A stretch of DNA of 57,601 nucleotides from Hyphomicrobiales bacterium (GTDB lineage: Bacteria > Pseudomonadota > Alphaproteobacteria > Rhizobiales > Beijerinckiaceae). How positions within the stretch are numbered: position 1 is the stretch's first letter; each line of letters starts with the position of its first letter. The notes beneath the pieces are model-generated. The model made no database searches, was not told where the DNA came from, and saw nothing but the letters and a program-made list of their open reading frames with translations. The stretch covers positions 1 through 57,601 of the forward strand of contig JAIYDY010000001.1 of assembly GCA_027487245.1 (NCBI GenBank). Direction: 5' to 3'. This document shows positions 34,380 to 45,159 of the stretch, one piece after another. The translations under genes were made by a program, and so were the position numbers.

Positions 34380-34537
34380 CCCAGCACCTTGGCCATCGAC
34401 ACGGCATAGAAGATCACGCACAGCGCGCCCAGCGCCAGTGCGATGGCCACCGAGCGCCGGCGGCGCAAGCGCAGCGCTTCCGCAGAGAGCGGCGGCGGGG
34501 AGGGCAAGGGAGAGGGCAGGGGATCGGCCATCATCAT
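34376..34537 (-). CDS. Small single-helix membrane protein, CoxF-like
   Basis: 53 codons, starting at the first of three tandem ATGs one base after the ctaB stop and ending in an ATGA overlap with cox11. Sequence: a Pro-rich N-terminus (DPLPSPLPSPPPLSAEAL), a basic patch (RLRRRRS) and one membrane helix (VAIALALGALCVIFYAVSMAKV). Basic patch before the helix implies N-in topology. Small proteins of this shape ('CoxF' or hypothetical) occupy the same slot between ctaB and ctaG in other alphaproteobacteria; assembly role is inferred from position. Both gene junctions being tight argues that it is translated. Confidence 0.78.
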   Translation of the reverse strand: MMMADPLPSPLPSPPPLSAEALRLRRRRSVAIALALGALCVIFYAVSMAKVLG

Positions 34538-34538
34538 G

Positions 34539-35504
34539 TCACCACAGCGTCGGCAGGGACCACATCAGCCCCAGGCTGTGCTCGGCCAGCAGCACCGAGA
34601 ACAGCGCGAACAGATACAGGATCGAAAAGCCGAACATCTGCATGCCGGCCTTGTGGCTGGCCTCGATGTCCGGAGCCTTGAGGATGCGCCAGGCGATGCC
34701 GAGCATGCCGAGCCCGCCGAGTGCGCTGACGACAGCATAGGCCACACCGCCCATGCCCATCCCGGCCGGCACGAAGGCGAACAGCACCAGTGCGATCGTG
34801 TAGCCCATGATCTGCCGGCGGGTGGACGCATCGCCCGCCACATTCGGCATCATCGGCACGCCGGCGCGCTCGTAATCCTTGGCCTTGGCCATGGCCAGCG
34901 CCCAGAAATGCGGGGGTGTCCACAGGAAGATGATGGTGAACAGCACGAAGCCGGCCCAGCCGATCTGCCCGCTCATCACAGCCTCGCCGATCACCGGCGG
35001 GAAGGCCCCGGCGGCACCGCCGATGACGATGTTCTGCGCCGTCCAGCGCTTGAGCCACAGCGAATAGACCACGGCATAGAAGAAGATGGTGAAGGCCAGC
35101 AGGCCCGCCGCCAGCCAGTTGGCCACCACGCCGAGCATCAGCACCGAGCCGACCGACAGCGCCATGCCGAAGGCGAAGGCCTCCTGCGGGGTGATGCGGC
35201 CTGCCGGGATCGGGCGCTTGGCCGTGCGTGACATCACCGCGTCGATATCGGCGTCATACCACATGTTGAGGGCACCGGACGCGCCGGCCCCGACCGCGAT
35301 CGCCAGCAGCGAGGCTGCCGCGATCACCGGATGGATATGGCCGGGAGCCACGACCATGCCGACCAGGGCCGTGAAGATCACCAGCGACATCACGCGCGGC
35401 TTCAGGAGCTGGAAGTAATCGCCCACATCCCCGCCGATGGCAGGGGCGGCGATCGTTTCGGCAGTGCTGGTATCGTAGGCGGCGGACATGAACGGCTCTG
35501 GCAT
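34539..35504 (-). CDS. ctaB: Protoheme IX farnesyltransferase (heme O synthase)
   Basis: Converts heme B to heme O, the precursor of heme A for the aa3 oxidase. UbiA-fold membrane protein of 321 residues: [18 protein letters not shown], the Asp-rich [19 protein letters not shown], and [15 protein letters not shown]. The N-terminus could be the ATG at 35504 (MPEPFM) or at 35489 (MSAAYD); neither has a clear ribosome binding site. It follows coxA after a 138-bp gap containing a hairpin, and is one base ahead of the CoxF-like gene. Confidence 0.95.
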   Translation of the reverse strand: MPEPFMSAAYDTSTAETIAAPAIGGDVGDYFQLLKPRVMSLVIFTALVGMVVAPGHIHPVIAAASLLAIAVGAGASGALNMWYDADIDAVMSRTAKRPIPAGRITPQEAFAFGMALSVGSVLMLGVVANWLAAGLLAFTIFFYAVVYSLWLKRWTAQNIVIGGAAGAFPPVIGEAVMSGQIGWAGFVLFTIIFLWTPPHFWALAMAKAKDYERAGVPMMPNVAGDASTRRQIMGYTIALVLFAFVPAGMGMGGVAYAVVSALGGLGMLGIAWRILKAPDIEASHKAGMQMFGFSILYLFALFSVLLAEHSLGLMWSLPTLW

Positions 35505-35597
35505 GTGGCTCGTGCCCGGCGCGCGGGCCTCGAACAGGGAAGGGGGGGGCGGCTCCTTGCCGGAACGCTGCGGTCGCAGCCTTGCGGGAAAGAGCCG

Positions 35598-35626
35598 CCG
35601 GCCCGGTTGGTGTCAACCGGGGCCGG
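35598..35626 (-). terminator. GC-rich hairpin after coxA
   Basis: CCGGCCC..GGTT / AACC.GGGCCGG forms a stem of about 11 pairs with a 6-nt loop (one bulged G), beginning 17 bp beyond the coxA stop. No T-run follows on the minus strand. It may attenuate transcription between coxBA and the ctaB-cox11-coxC part, or stabilise the coxBA mRNA 3' end. Confidence 0.5.
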
Positions 35627-35642
35627 CGCTCCGTCGTCGGTG

Positions 35643-38197
<2,555 letters not shown>

Positions 38198-38575
38198 CGT
38201 CTTCTTGGCTCCTTCACCATGTCTTGATTGCGATGTGAAGCGCCAAGCGCGCCACGCCGCAAAACCGCCGTCAATTCCACGGTCGGCTTTCGGGCTTTCG
38301 TCTAGATCAAAGACCACAAGCGCGCCAGTGTTTCAATTGTCAGTTTGGCGCACTTTATGCGACATAGGCCCACATCGCTGGCTCATCGCGCGCAGGGGGT
38401 GTCCAAGTGCCTTGCCGTGTGGCTGCGCCCGTCCTGCCCGCCGCGCAGGCCGTCATCAGCCATTCCGGTTTGTCGCGCCGGCGTGGAGGCGCTTGACAGC
38501 CCCGCGCATGCGTGATGCGAACAGGACAAGCAGCCGGCAAGCCAGAACGCTTGGCCGTGCGGCAGGGCCAAGGGC
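38198..38575. other. 378-bp divergent intergenic region coxB / IalB gene
   Basis: Must hold the cox promoter (minus) and that of the IalB gene (plus). ORFs crossing it are Arg/Ser-rich and look non-coding. A 10-bp direct repeat AAGCGCGCCA occurs at 38245-38254 and 38318-38327. No FNR/FixK palindrome (TTGAT-N4-ATCAA) and no convincing -35/-10 pair were found. Confidence 0.5.
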
Positions 38576-39163
38576 GTGAACCGAGGATTGGGACGGGTGA
38601 TCGAGACGGGTCTGAACAACAGGGCGCATCAACCTCCGGCGCCTTTGCCACAGCGCAGGGCGGGTCGGACGCTGGTCGCCGCTGCCATTCTTTCGGTCTG
38701 CGCCGGCATCGGGCTCGCCGCACCGGCTGCGGCGCAAGGCGTGGTGCGCGGCACCTTTGGCGACTGGCAGATGCGCTGCGAGACGCCGCCCGGCGCGCGC
38801 ACCGAGCAATGCGCGCTGGTGCAGAACGTGGCTGCCGAGGATCGCCCGAGCCTGACCCTTCTGGTCATCGCGCTCAAGACGGCCGACAACCAGAGCCGGC
38901 TGCTGCGCGTGGTCGCCCCGCTGGGCGTGCTGCTCCCCGCCGGCCTCGGCCTCAAGATCGACGACAAGGATATCGGCCGCGCCGGCTTCGTGCGCTGCCT
39001 CAACACCGGCTGCATTGCCGAGGTGGTCATGGATGATGCGCTGGTCGGCAATCTCAAGGCCGGCCAGAACGCCACGTTCATCGTGTTTCAGACACCGGAG
39101 GAGGGGGTCGGCATTCCGGTCTCGCTCAACGGTTTTGGTGCTGGTTTGGAGAAATTGCCGTGA
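38576..39163 (+). CDS. Invasion-associated locus B (IalB) family protein
   Basis: 195 residues from a GTG at 38576; a GTG at 38597 with AGGA upstream is an alternative start. A Sec signal peptide (TLVAAAILSVCAGIGLAAPAAA) precedes the IalB domain: GTFGDWQMRCETPPG, QCALVQNV, a DDKDIGRAGFVRCLNTGCIAEV segment split by paired cysteines, and ATFIVFQTPEEG. IalB proteins are periplasmic; in Bartonella one is linked to erythrocyte entry, but most bearers are free-living and the role is unclear. Position opposite coxB is common in the order. Its stop overlaps the next gene's GTG start. Confidence 0.88.
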   Translation: MNRGLGRVIETGLNNRAHQPPAPLPQRRAGRTLVAAAILSVCAGIGLAAPAAAQGVVRGTFGDWQMRCETPPGARTEQCALVQNVAAEDRPSLTLLVIALKTADNQSRLLRVVAPLGVLLPAGLGLKIDDKDIGRAGFVRCLNTGCIAEVVMDDALVGNLKAGQNATFIVFQTPEEGVGIPVSLNGFGAGLEKLP

Positions 39164-39783
39164 GTGTCCTGCGTTCCGCGACGTCGCCTGCCGCCACCGC
39201 TGCCCGCCTTCTGGCGCTCGCCGCGCTGGCGCCGCTTCTGGCCGCCTGTGGCGGCGGCATGTTCGACAGTTCCTCGTCGGGTTCCGGCGGAGGCCTGTCC
39301 GGCTTCATGCAGTCCGTCACACCGGCCTCGGCACCCGCCCCGGCGGATGATCCGGACCAGCAGGAGCTGGAATGCCCTCCGGTCATCATCGCGCCGGGCG
39401 GCGCTGCCCTGCGCATCGGCGGTGGTCCCAGCGAGAGCGTGCGCTCACAGATCACCATCACCGATGTGGCGCGCGAGTGCACCCGCGGGCCCGGCGGCAG
39501 CGTGCTGGTCAAGGTTGGCGCTGAAGGCCGCGTCCTTGTCGGCCCCGCCGGCTCGGCCGGTGCGCTTGGCGCGACCATGCGCATCGAGGTCAGGAGCGGC
39601 GACAAGACCCTGTCGAGCCGCGCGGTGCGTGTTGGAGCCACGGTGCCATCGGGCCAGGCGCAGGCGTCCTGGGCGCATGTCGAGAGCGGCATCTCGGTTC
39701 CCGCCTCGGCCTTCGCGGGCGGCGGTGACACCGACGTGTTCGTCACGCTCAACCAGGCCGCAGCCCAGCCACGTCGCCGCTGA
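39160..39783 (+). CDS. Predicted outer-membrane lipoprotein, unknown family
   Basis: 207 residues, GTG start at 39160 forming a GTGA overlap with the IalB gene. Lipoprotein signal peptide with lipobox LLAAC (LALAALAPLLAACGGG); Gly at +2 fits outer-membrane sorting. After a Ser/Gly/Pro/Ala-rich linker, a beta-rich domain follows (ELECPPVIIAPGGAALRIGG, then SQITITDVARECTRGP), with two cysteines that may pair. Translational coupling suggests it works with the IalB protein. No function recognised. Confidence 0.8.
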   Translation: MSVLRSATSPAATAARLLALAALAPLLAACGGGMFDSSSSGSGGGLSGFMQSVTPASAPAPADDPDQQELECPPVIIAPGGAALRIGGGPSESVRSQITITDVARECTRGPGGSVLVKVGAEGRVLVGPAGSAGALGATMRIEVRSGDKTLSSRAVRVGATVPSGQAQASWAHVESGISVPASAFAGGGDTDVFVTLNQAAAQPRRR

Positions 39784-39822
39784 CAAGCCCCGGCTGATCG
39801 GGCTGGCGTCCTTGCGCCCGGC

Positions 39823-40674
39823 TCAGCCCAGCGCGCCGCCGGTCTCGGCCAGATCGAAGTAGATGTCGCGCAGCCGGCGGGCCACGGGCCCCGGCTGTCC
39901 GCCGCCGATCGGCTGTCCGTCAATCTCGGTTGCCGGCATGACCAGCGCGGTGGCAGCCGTGATGATCACCTCGTCGGCGGCCAGCGCCTCGTCGAGCGTG
40001 AAGGTGCGTTCCTCGAAACGGAAGCCGCTTTCGGCGAGATAAGTCAGCAGCGCCTTGCGCGTGATGCCCGGCAGGACGGCATTGGATAGTGGCCGCGAGA
40101 TGAGGGTGTCGCCCTTGACGATCCAGGCTGTCGACGAGCCGCCTTCGGTGATCACGCCATCCTCGATCATCAGTGCCTCGTCGCAGCCGGCCTCCGCTGC
40201 GGCCTGCTTGGCCAGCACCTGCGCCAGCAGGCCAACGCTCTTGATGTCGCGCCGCGCCCAGCGCAGGTCCGGCACGCTGAGCAGCTTGTAGCCCCTGCCG
40301 ACCTCGCGGGTCATGGCGCGGGCCTGGGTGAACATCACCAGCGTCGGCGCTATGCCTGCCGGAAAGGTGAAGCTGCGATCCGCCGCGCCGCGCGTGACCT
40401 GAAGATACACGCCCCCGGATGTGAGCTTGTTGCGGGCCATCAGTTCGTGGTGGATTCCGATCAGATCGGCCCGCGTCCACGGCAGTTCGAGCCTGATCTT
40501 GGCGCAGGATTGTTCGAGGCGCGCCAGATGCGCGTCGACATCGACCAGCTTGCCATTGATCACTGCCGACACCTCGTAGATGCCGTCGGCGAAGGTGAAG
40601 CCCCGGTCGAAGATCGAGACCGTGGCCTGTTCTTCGGGCAGATACTGGCCGTTGACGTAGACAATGCGCGACAT
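39823..40674 (-). CDS. D-amino acid aminotransferase (class IV PLP enzyme)
   Basis: 283 residues from ATG at 40674 (MSRIVYVNGQYLPE); the ORF to 40755 is an unsupported extension. Fold-type IV motifs: FDRGFTFADGIYEV, the PLP-lysine in DIKSVGLLAQVLAKQAA, EALMIEDGVITEGGSSTAWI, and PGITRKALL. The sequence SSTAW and the arrangement of the N-terminal domain fit D-alanine transaminases more than branched-chain aminotransferase or aminodeoxychorismate lyase, but these are close relatives. It would supply D-Glu or D-Ala for peptidoglycan, or degrade D-amino acids. Confidence 0.88.
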   Translation of the reverse strand: MSRIVYVNGQYLPEEQATVSIFDRGFTFADGIYEVSAVINGKLVDVDAHLARLEQSCAKIRLELPWTRADLIGIHHELMARNKLTSGGVYLQVTRGAADRSFTFPAGIAPTLVMFTQARAMTREVGRGYKLLSVPDLRWARRDIKSVGLLAQVLAKQAAAEAGCDEALMIEDGVITEGGSSTAWIVKGDTLISRPLSNAVLPGITRKALLTYLAESGFRFEERTFTLDEALAADEVIITAATALVMPATEIDGQPIGGGQPGPVARRLRDIYFDLAETGGALG

Positions 40675-40814
40675 GGGAGCGTTCCTGGGGATCAAAGCGG
40701 CGGCCTCATGCCGGGCAGGATGCCGGACGCCGCACGGCAACAGGTGTCGCGGCATCGCGGCACAAGGTCAAGGGCCTGCCGTGCAGGCCGGACGGGGTGA
40801 CGGATGCGTCCGCG

Positions 40815-42455
40815 TCAGGGCAGCGCAGCGAGGCTCATCACCCGCCAGATCGGCAGGATCTTGCTGTCGGGAATCGCGATCACGCGGTTGGCCACGTAGC
40901 CGACCGGGCTTTCGGGTTCCATGATCGCGGCCGCCAGATGGGCCAGCGGCTGGTCGAGCCTGACCACGAAGCTGCCCGCCGGCATCGTGGGCGTGGCGAC
41001 TTCGACGGCAAATTCGCCGGTCACGATCTGGCCGGCACCGACATCATCGCCACGCACATCGGCCTTGGCCTCTTCCTTGATCGACAGGACGCGGTAGTGC
41101 TCGGCAGACACGATGAGCGGGTTGGCGAGCCGGGTCACGGCGACGCCCAGCGCCGTCAGGCGCGTTGCCGCCTCTGTCTCGCTGGCCGGCAGGATATAGG
41201 CCGCCGGTCTTGGCCGCGTCATCACGGACTGGATCGCGAGCGACGAGCGCCAGACGATCTCGGTCGGCATGTCGAGGCCCGAGGCCGGATTGACGAAGGT
41301 CATCTGGCGGGCTTCCTGCGTCTGTGCGGCGCGGATGGTCAGGGGAGAGCCCGGCGGGGTGGCCGCGATCTCGGCGGCGATCTGCCTGGTGCGGCTGAGC
41401 AGGGCCGGTGCATCCGCGGCGGCGGACCGCAGCGCGGCCTCGATCGCCACCACATGGGTGTGGACGCGGCGCTCGAAGTTCTGGCGGCCCAGCCCGACGC
41501 CGCGCGTCTCGACCAGGAAGCTGACCGCATTGCGCAGGCCCGCCACATTGCGGCCCGTGTCCGGCCCGATCCCGCCCATGTTGACCGCCTTGCCGGCGGC
41601 GGCATCCATGGTGTGATACCAGTCATGGCTCAGCCCGGCCCGGTCCAGCGCGGTCAGCATCGGGTGTCGCACCAGCCCGTCCTGCAGGGCGTTGAGTGCG
41701 GGCGACAGGTTCGGCGTCGCCGCATACTGGATCATCGCGTCGGGGCGCTGCACCCCGCCAAAAGCCGTGACCCAGCGCCCGCCGACGGTGAACTCATGGG
41801 CATCGATCACCAGATGCGGCGAATAGGTGCGGAACACCAGCCCGAGGGCCTGCCCTTCGGGCGTGCGCTGCAAGGTGTGGTCGCGGTTGACGTCGATGCC
41901 ATTGGCCGTGACGCGGTTGAAGATCTCGGCCCCGTCAGGGTTGGCGCGCGGCACGATGATGACGTTGAGCACATCGAGCAGCGATTGCCAGGCCGGCGTT
42001 GCGAACAACTGCGCGATGGCCAGCAGGGCCTCTCCGCCCGCAGGCTCGTTGCCGTGCTGGAGCCCGATCAGGAAGGCCGTGGCCCGGGCAGGATCGCGGA
42101 AATCCGCCTCGTTGCCCTGGCGTGACAGCATCAGGGCCGGGATCGCCAGGCCCTTCTGCGAAGCTCCCAGCGTGATCAGGCGCGCGCCCTTGATCAGGCC
42201 CTGCTGCTGCGCCAGAAACGCCATCATCTCGGCATGGCGGGTGAAATCCTCGCGCCCCGGCGCAAAGCCGGGTGTCGCATAGGCCGCATCCGGTTTGGGA
42301 TAGCGCGCCGCGACGGCAGGAGCCTCAGGCTGGACCCTGCGCGGGTCGAATTGGGCCTGCGCCGGCCCTGTCAACGCCGAAGAGCCCAACAGGCCGGCCA
42401 GCACCAGCCCTGTCCACAACATCGCCTCGAAACCCGATCGCCTGCTCAGCAGCAT
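40815..42455 (-). CDS. Secreted M14-family zinc carboxypeptidase
   Basis: 546 residues with a Sec signal peptide (MLWTGLVLAGLLGSSALTG, cleavage near AQA). Zinc ligands: HGNEPAGGE (HxxE) and the His in VIDAHEF; the substrate-binding region NPDG...GIDVNRDH and a catalytic Glu candidate in FLVETRGVG are present, so it looks active. The C-terminal 200 residues form a separate beta-rich part. Members of this class trim peptidoglycan stem peptides or other peptides in the periplasm; substrate here is unknown. It follows maeB on the same strand across a 123-bp gap with a hairpin. Confidence 0.88.
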   Translation of the reverse strand: MLLSRRSGFEAMLWTGLVLAGLLGSSALTGPAQAQFDPRRVQPEAPAVAARYPKPDAAYATPGFAPGREDFTRHAEMMAFLAQQQGLIKGARLITLGASQKGLAIPALMLSRQGNEADFRDPARATAFLIGLQHGNEPAGGEALLAIAQLFATPAWQSLLDVLNVIIVPRANPDGAEIFNRVTANGIDVNRDHTLQRTPEGQALGLVFRTYSPHLVIDAHEFTVGGRWVTAFGGVQRPDAMIQYAATPNLSPALNALQDGLVRHPMLTALDRAGLSHDWYHTMDAAAGKAVNMGGIGPDTGRNVAGLRNAVSFLVETRGVGLGRQNFERRVHTHVVAIEAALRSAAADAPALLSRTRQIAAEIAATPPGSPLTIRAAQTQEARQMTFVNPASGLDMPTEIVWRSSLAIQSVMTRPRPAAYILPASETEAATRLTALGVAVTRLANPLIVSAEHYRVLSIKEEAKADVRGDDVGAGQIVTGEFAVEVATPTMPAGSFVVRLDQPLAHLAAAIMEPESPVGYVANRVIAIPDSKILPIWRVMSLAALP

Positions 42456-42499
42456 CCTTGCCTCCCCCGGCTTTGCCCGGCCGATGGCCGGGACCGACG

Positions 42500-42526
42500 C
42501 TTGCGCGCTTGTCTGTTGCGCGCAAG
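42500..42526. repeat. Perfect 9-bp hairpin between maeB and the M14 gene
   Basis: CTTGCGCGC-TTGTCTGTT-GCGCGCAAG: perfect arms, 9-nt loop, located 45 bp before the M14 start and 52 bp beyond the maeB stop. No T-run; it could be a terminator of maeB or a leader structure. Confidence 0.5.
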
Positions 42527-42578
42527 GCTAGACCAGCTTTGGTCACAGGGAAATCGGGATTTTTGCGAGACTGCCCCC

Positions 42579-44879
42579 TCAGCCGGCGCGCAGCCGGGCC
42601 ATATCCTGCGCCTCGACCACGGCCACCGCCGTCATGTTGACCACGCCGCGCGAGGTGGCCGATCCGGTGAGGATGTGGGCCGGCCTGGCAGCGCCGAGCA
42701 GGATCGGGCCGACCGGCAGCGCATCCGACAGCATCTTGGCGAACTGGTAGGCGATGTTGGCCGCATCGAGATTGGGGAACACCATCAGGTTGGCCTCGCC
42801 CTTCAGGCGCGACGAGGGCAGCACCCGCTCGCGGATCAGGGCCGAAAACGCCGTGTCAGCCTCCATCTCGCCATCGCATTCGAGGTCTGGTGCCCGCTCG
42901 TTGATCAGCGCGGTGGCCTTGCGCATCTTCAGCGAGGAGGCCGTGTCGGAAGCGCCGAAATCGGAATGCGACAGCAGCGCCACCTTCGGCTGCATGCCGA
43001 ACCGGGCCACATGCTCGGCGGCCAGCAACGTGGCATCGGCCAGTTCCTCGGCGGTCGGGTCGGCCTTCACGTGGGTGTCGGTCAGGAAGTAGGCACCCTT
43101 GTTGGTGACGATCAGCGTCATGGTCGACAGATCGCGCACGCCCGGCGCTGTTCCGATGATGTCGCGGATATGTCGCAAGCGGCTCATGAAGCGGCCTTCC
43201 AGGCCGGTGATCATGGCATCGGCCTCGCCGCGCGCCACGGCCAGTGCCGCAATCACGGTGCTGTTGGTGCGCACCAGGCTTTTCGCTGCGTCGGGCGTCA
43301 CCCCGCGTCGCCCGGCAATGTCCAGATAGCTGGTCACGTAGTCGCGGTAGCGCGGGTCATCCTCCGGGTTGACCAGCGCGAAATCCCGCCCCGGCTGGAT
43401 CGCCAGCCCGAAGCGCTTGATGCGGGCCTCGACCACCGCAGGGCGTCCGATCAGGATCGGGATCGCCATGCCCTCTTCGAGCACCACCTGCGCGGCACGC
43501 AGCACGCGCTCGTCCTCGCCATCGGCATAGATCACACGCTTGGGGTCCGCCTTGGCCTGGGTGAACAGCGGCTTCATGATGAAGCCGGAGCGGAACACGA
43601 AACGCGACAGCTGCTCGCGGTAGACGTCCATGTCCGGGATGGGCTTCTTGGCCACGCCCGTCGCCATGGCCGCCTCCGCCACCGCCGGTGCGATGCGCAT
43701 GATCAGGCGCGGATCGAACGGATTGGGAATCAGCGAGGCATCGCCGAAGGTGCGCTGCTCTCCGCCATAGGCCCGCGCCGCGACATCCGAAGGGGCCTCC
43801 CGCGCCAGCGAGGCGATGGCCCTGACGGCGGCTGCCTTCATCTCCTCGTTGATCGTGGTGGCACCGCAATCGAGTGCGCCACGGAAGATGTAGGGAAAGC
43901 ACAGGACGTTGTTGACCTGGTTGGGGTAGTCGGAGCGCCCGGTGCAGATCATCGCATCGGGGCGGACCTTCAGCGCCTCCTCGGGCATGATTTCCGGGTT
44001 GGGGTTGGCCAGCGCCATGATCAGCGGGCGGCGCGCCATCATCCGCGCCATCTCCGGCTTCAGCACGTTGGCGGCGGACAGCCCGAGGAAGATGTCCGCA
44101 CCCTCGATCACCTCGGCCAGCGTGCGCTTGTCGGTGTCCTGGGCATAGACGTCCTTCCAGCGATCCATCAGCACGGGGCGGCCCTTGTAGACCAGCCCTT
44201 CCAGATCGGTGACCCAGATGTTGCCGACCGAAGCCCCCAGCCGGACCAGCAGGTTGAGGCAGGCCAGCGCCGCAGCGCCCGCACCCGACACCACGATCTT
44301 GACCTCGGCCAGCGTCTTGTTGGCGATCTCGAGCCCGTTGGTCACTGCAGCCGCGACAATGATCGCCGTGCCGTGCTGGTCGTCATGGAACACAGGGATG
44401 CCCATGCGCGCTTTCAGCTTCTCCTCGATATCGAAGCACTCGGGGCCCTTGATGTCCTCAAGGTTGATGCCGCCGAAGGTTGGCTCCAGCGCCGCCACCA
44501 CATCCACGAACTTGTCGATGTCCTTCTGCTCGACCTCGATGTCGAACACGTCGATGCCGGCGAACTTCTTGAACAGCACCGCCTTGCCTTCCATCACCGG
44601 CTTGGAGGCCAGCGGGCCGATGTCGCCAAGGCCGAGGACGGCAGTGCCGTTGGTGATGACGCCGACCAGGTTCTGGCGCGCGGTCAGTTCGGCCGCCTCC
44701 GCCGGATCATCGACGATGGCCTCGCAGGCGGCGGCCACCCCGGGGGAGTAGGCGAGGGCCAGATCTCGCTGGTTTCCCAGCGGCTTGGTGGCCTGGATTT
44801 CCAGCTTTCCGGGCTTTGGATAGCGGTGATAGACGAGCGCGCCGGACCTGAGGTCGGCGGACAGGTTGCTCTTGGGCAT
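42579..44879 (-). CDS. maeB: NADP-dependent malic enzyme with phosphotransacetylase-like domain
   Basis: Oxidative decarboxylation of malate to pyruvate with NADPH formation. 766 residues: malic N-domain (LALAYSPGVAAACEAI; GTAVLGLGDIGPLASKPVM), then the NAD(P)-binding domain (VFHDDQHGTAIIVAAAV; VSGAGAAALACLNLL), and from about residue 430 a phosphate acetyl/butyryltransferase-like domain (RVIYADGEDERVLRAAQVV; LVRTNSTVIAALAVARGEAD). In rhizobia this C-terminal domain lacks known transferase activity and is thought to regulate. ATG at 44879 has GGGGAAG upstream; the ORF to 45068 is a non-coding extension. Confidence 0.95.
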   Translation of the reverse strand: MPKSNLSADLRSGALVYHRYPKPGKLEIQATKPLGNQRDLALAYSPGVAAACEAIVDDPAEAAELTARQNLVGVITNGTAVLGLGDIGPLASKPVMEGKAVLFKKFAGIDVFDIEVEQKDIDKFVDVVAALEPTFGGINLEDIKGPECFDIEEKLKARMGIPVFHDDQHGTAIIVAAAVTNGLEIANKTLAEVKIVVSGAGAAALACLNLLVRLGASVGNIWVTDLEGLVYKGRPVLMDRWKDVYAQDTDKRTLAEVIEGADIFLGLSAANVLKPEMARMMARRPLIMALANPNPEIMPEEALKVRPDAMICTGRSDYPNQVNNVLCFPYIFRGALDCGATTINEEMKAAAVRAIASLAREAPSDVAARAYGGEQRTFGDASLIPNPFDPRLIMRIAPAVAEAAMATGVAKKPIPDMDVYREQLSRFVFRSGFIMKPLFTQAKADPKRVIYADGEDERVLRAAQVVLEEGMAIPILIGRPAVVEARIKRFGLAIQPGRDFALVNPEDDPRYRDYVTSYLDIAGRRGVTPDAAKSLVRTNSTVIAALAVARGEADAMITGLEGRFMSRLRHIRDIIGTAPGVRDLSTMTLIVTNKGAYFLTDTHVKADPTAEELADATLLAAEHVARFGMQPKVALLSHSDFGASDTASSLKMRKATALINERAPDLECDGEMEADTAFSALIRERVLPSSRLKGEANLMVFPNLDAANIAYQFAKMLSDALPVGPILLGAARPAHILTGSATSRGVVNMTAVAVVEAQDMARLRAG

Positions 44880-45046
44880 CGGCGTGGCTTCCCCAGTCTG
44901 GCAGCGCGCGTCAGGCAACGCCCGCGCCGCGTCGATCCCGTTGGTAGAACAAGTTGCGGCAAAGGGGAAACCGGTTTTGCGGCAGCGTTTCAGACCGGCG
45001 AAACGACCCGGTAACCACGATGTCCATGACGCGGACAGATTTGGTT

Positions 45047-45108
45047 GTATTTGATTAAAATACGCCAATCAAATCGTTTTCGCGGTATTGTTTTAACGAT
45101 CGCGAAAA
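45047..45108. promoter_or_regulatory. Nested dyads in AT-rich DNA between maeB and the TadG-like gene
   Basis: Three overlapping or adjacent inverted repeats: GTATTT-N5-AAATAC (45047-45063), TTTGATT-N10-AATCAAA (45050-45073), and TTTTCGCG-N16-CGCGAAAA (45077-45108). The first two share bases and cannot both form at once. The stretch is far more AT-rich than the rest of the window and lies 52 bp upstream of the TadG-like start, so it is the likely promoter/operator area for one or both divergent genes. Confidence 0.55.
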
Positions 45109-45159
45109 GGTTGGAGCCTACCTGTTGCGTCTTGAAGGTCATCAAGCGGGGAGGCTCGC

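Noticed and set aside
38198..38575. FixK/FNR control of the cox promoter
   Set aside because: Only a single ATCAA half-site; no palindromic partner at the right spacing.
42234..45014. 926-codon open frame on the plus strand
   Set aside because: Exactly antisense to maeB; Arg/His/Gly-rich translation with no domain. High GC leaves stop-free shadow frames.
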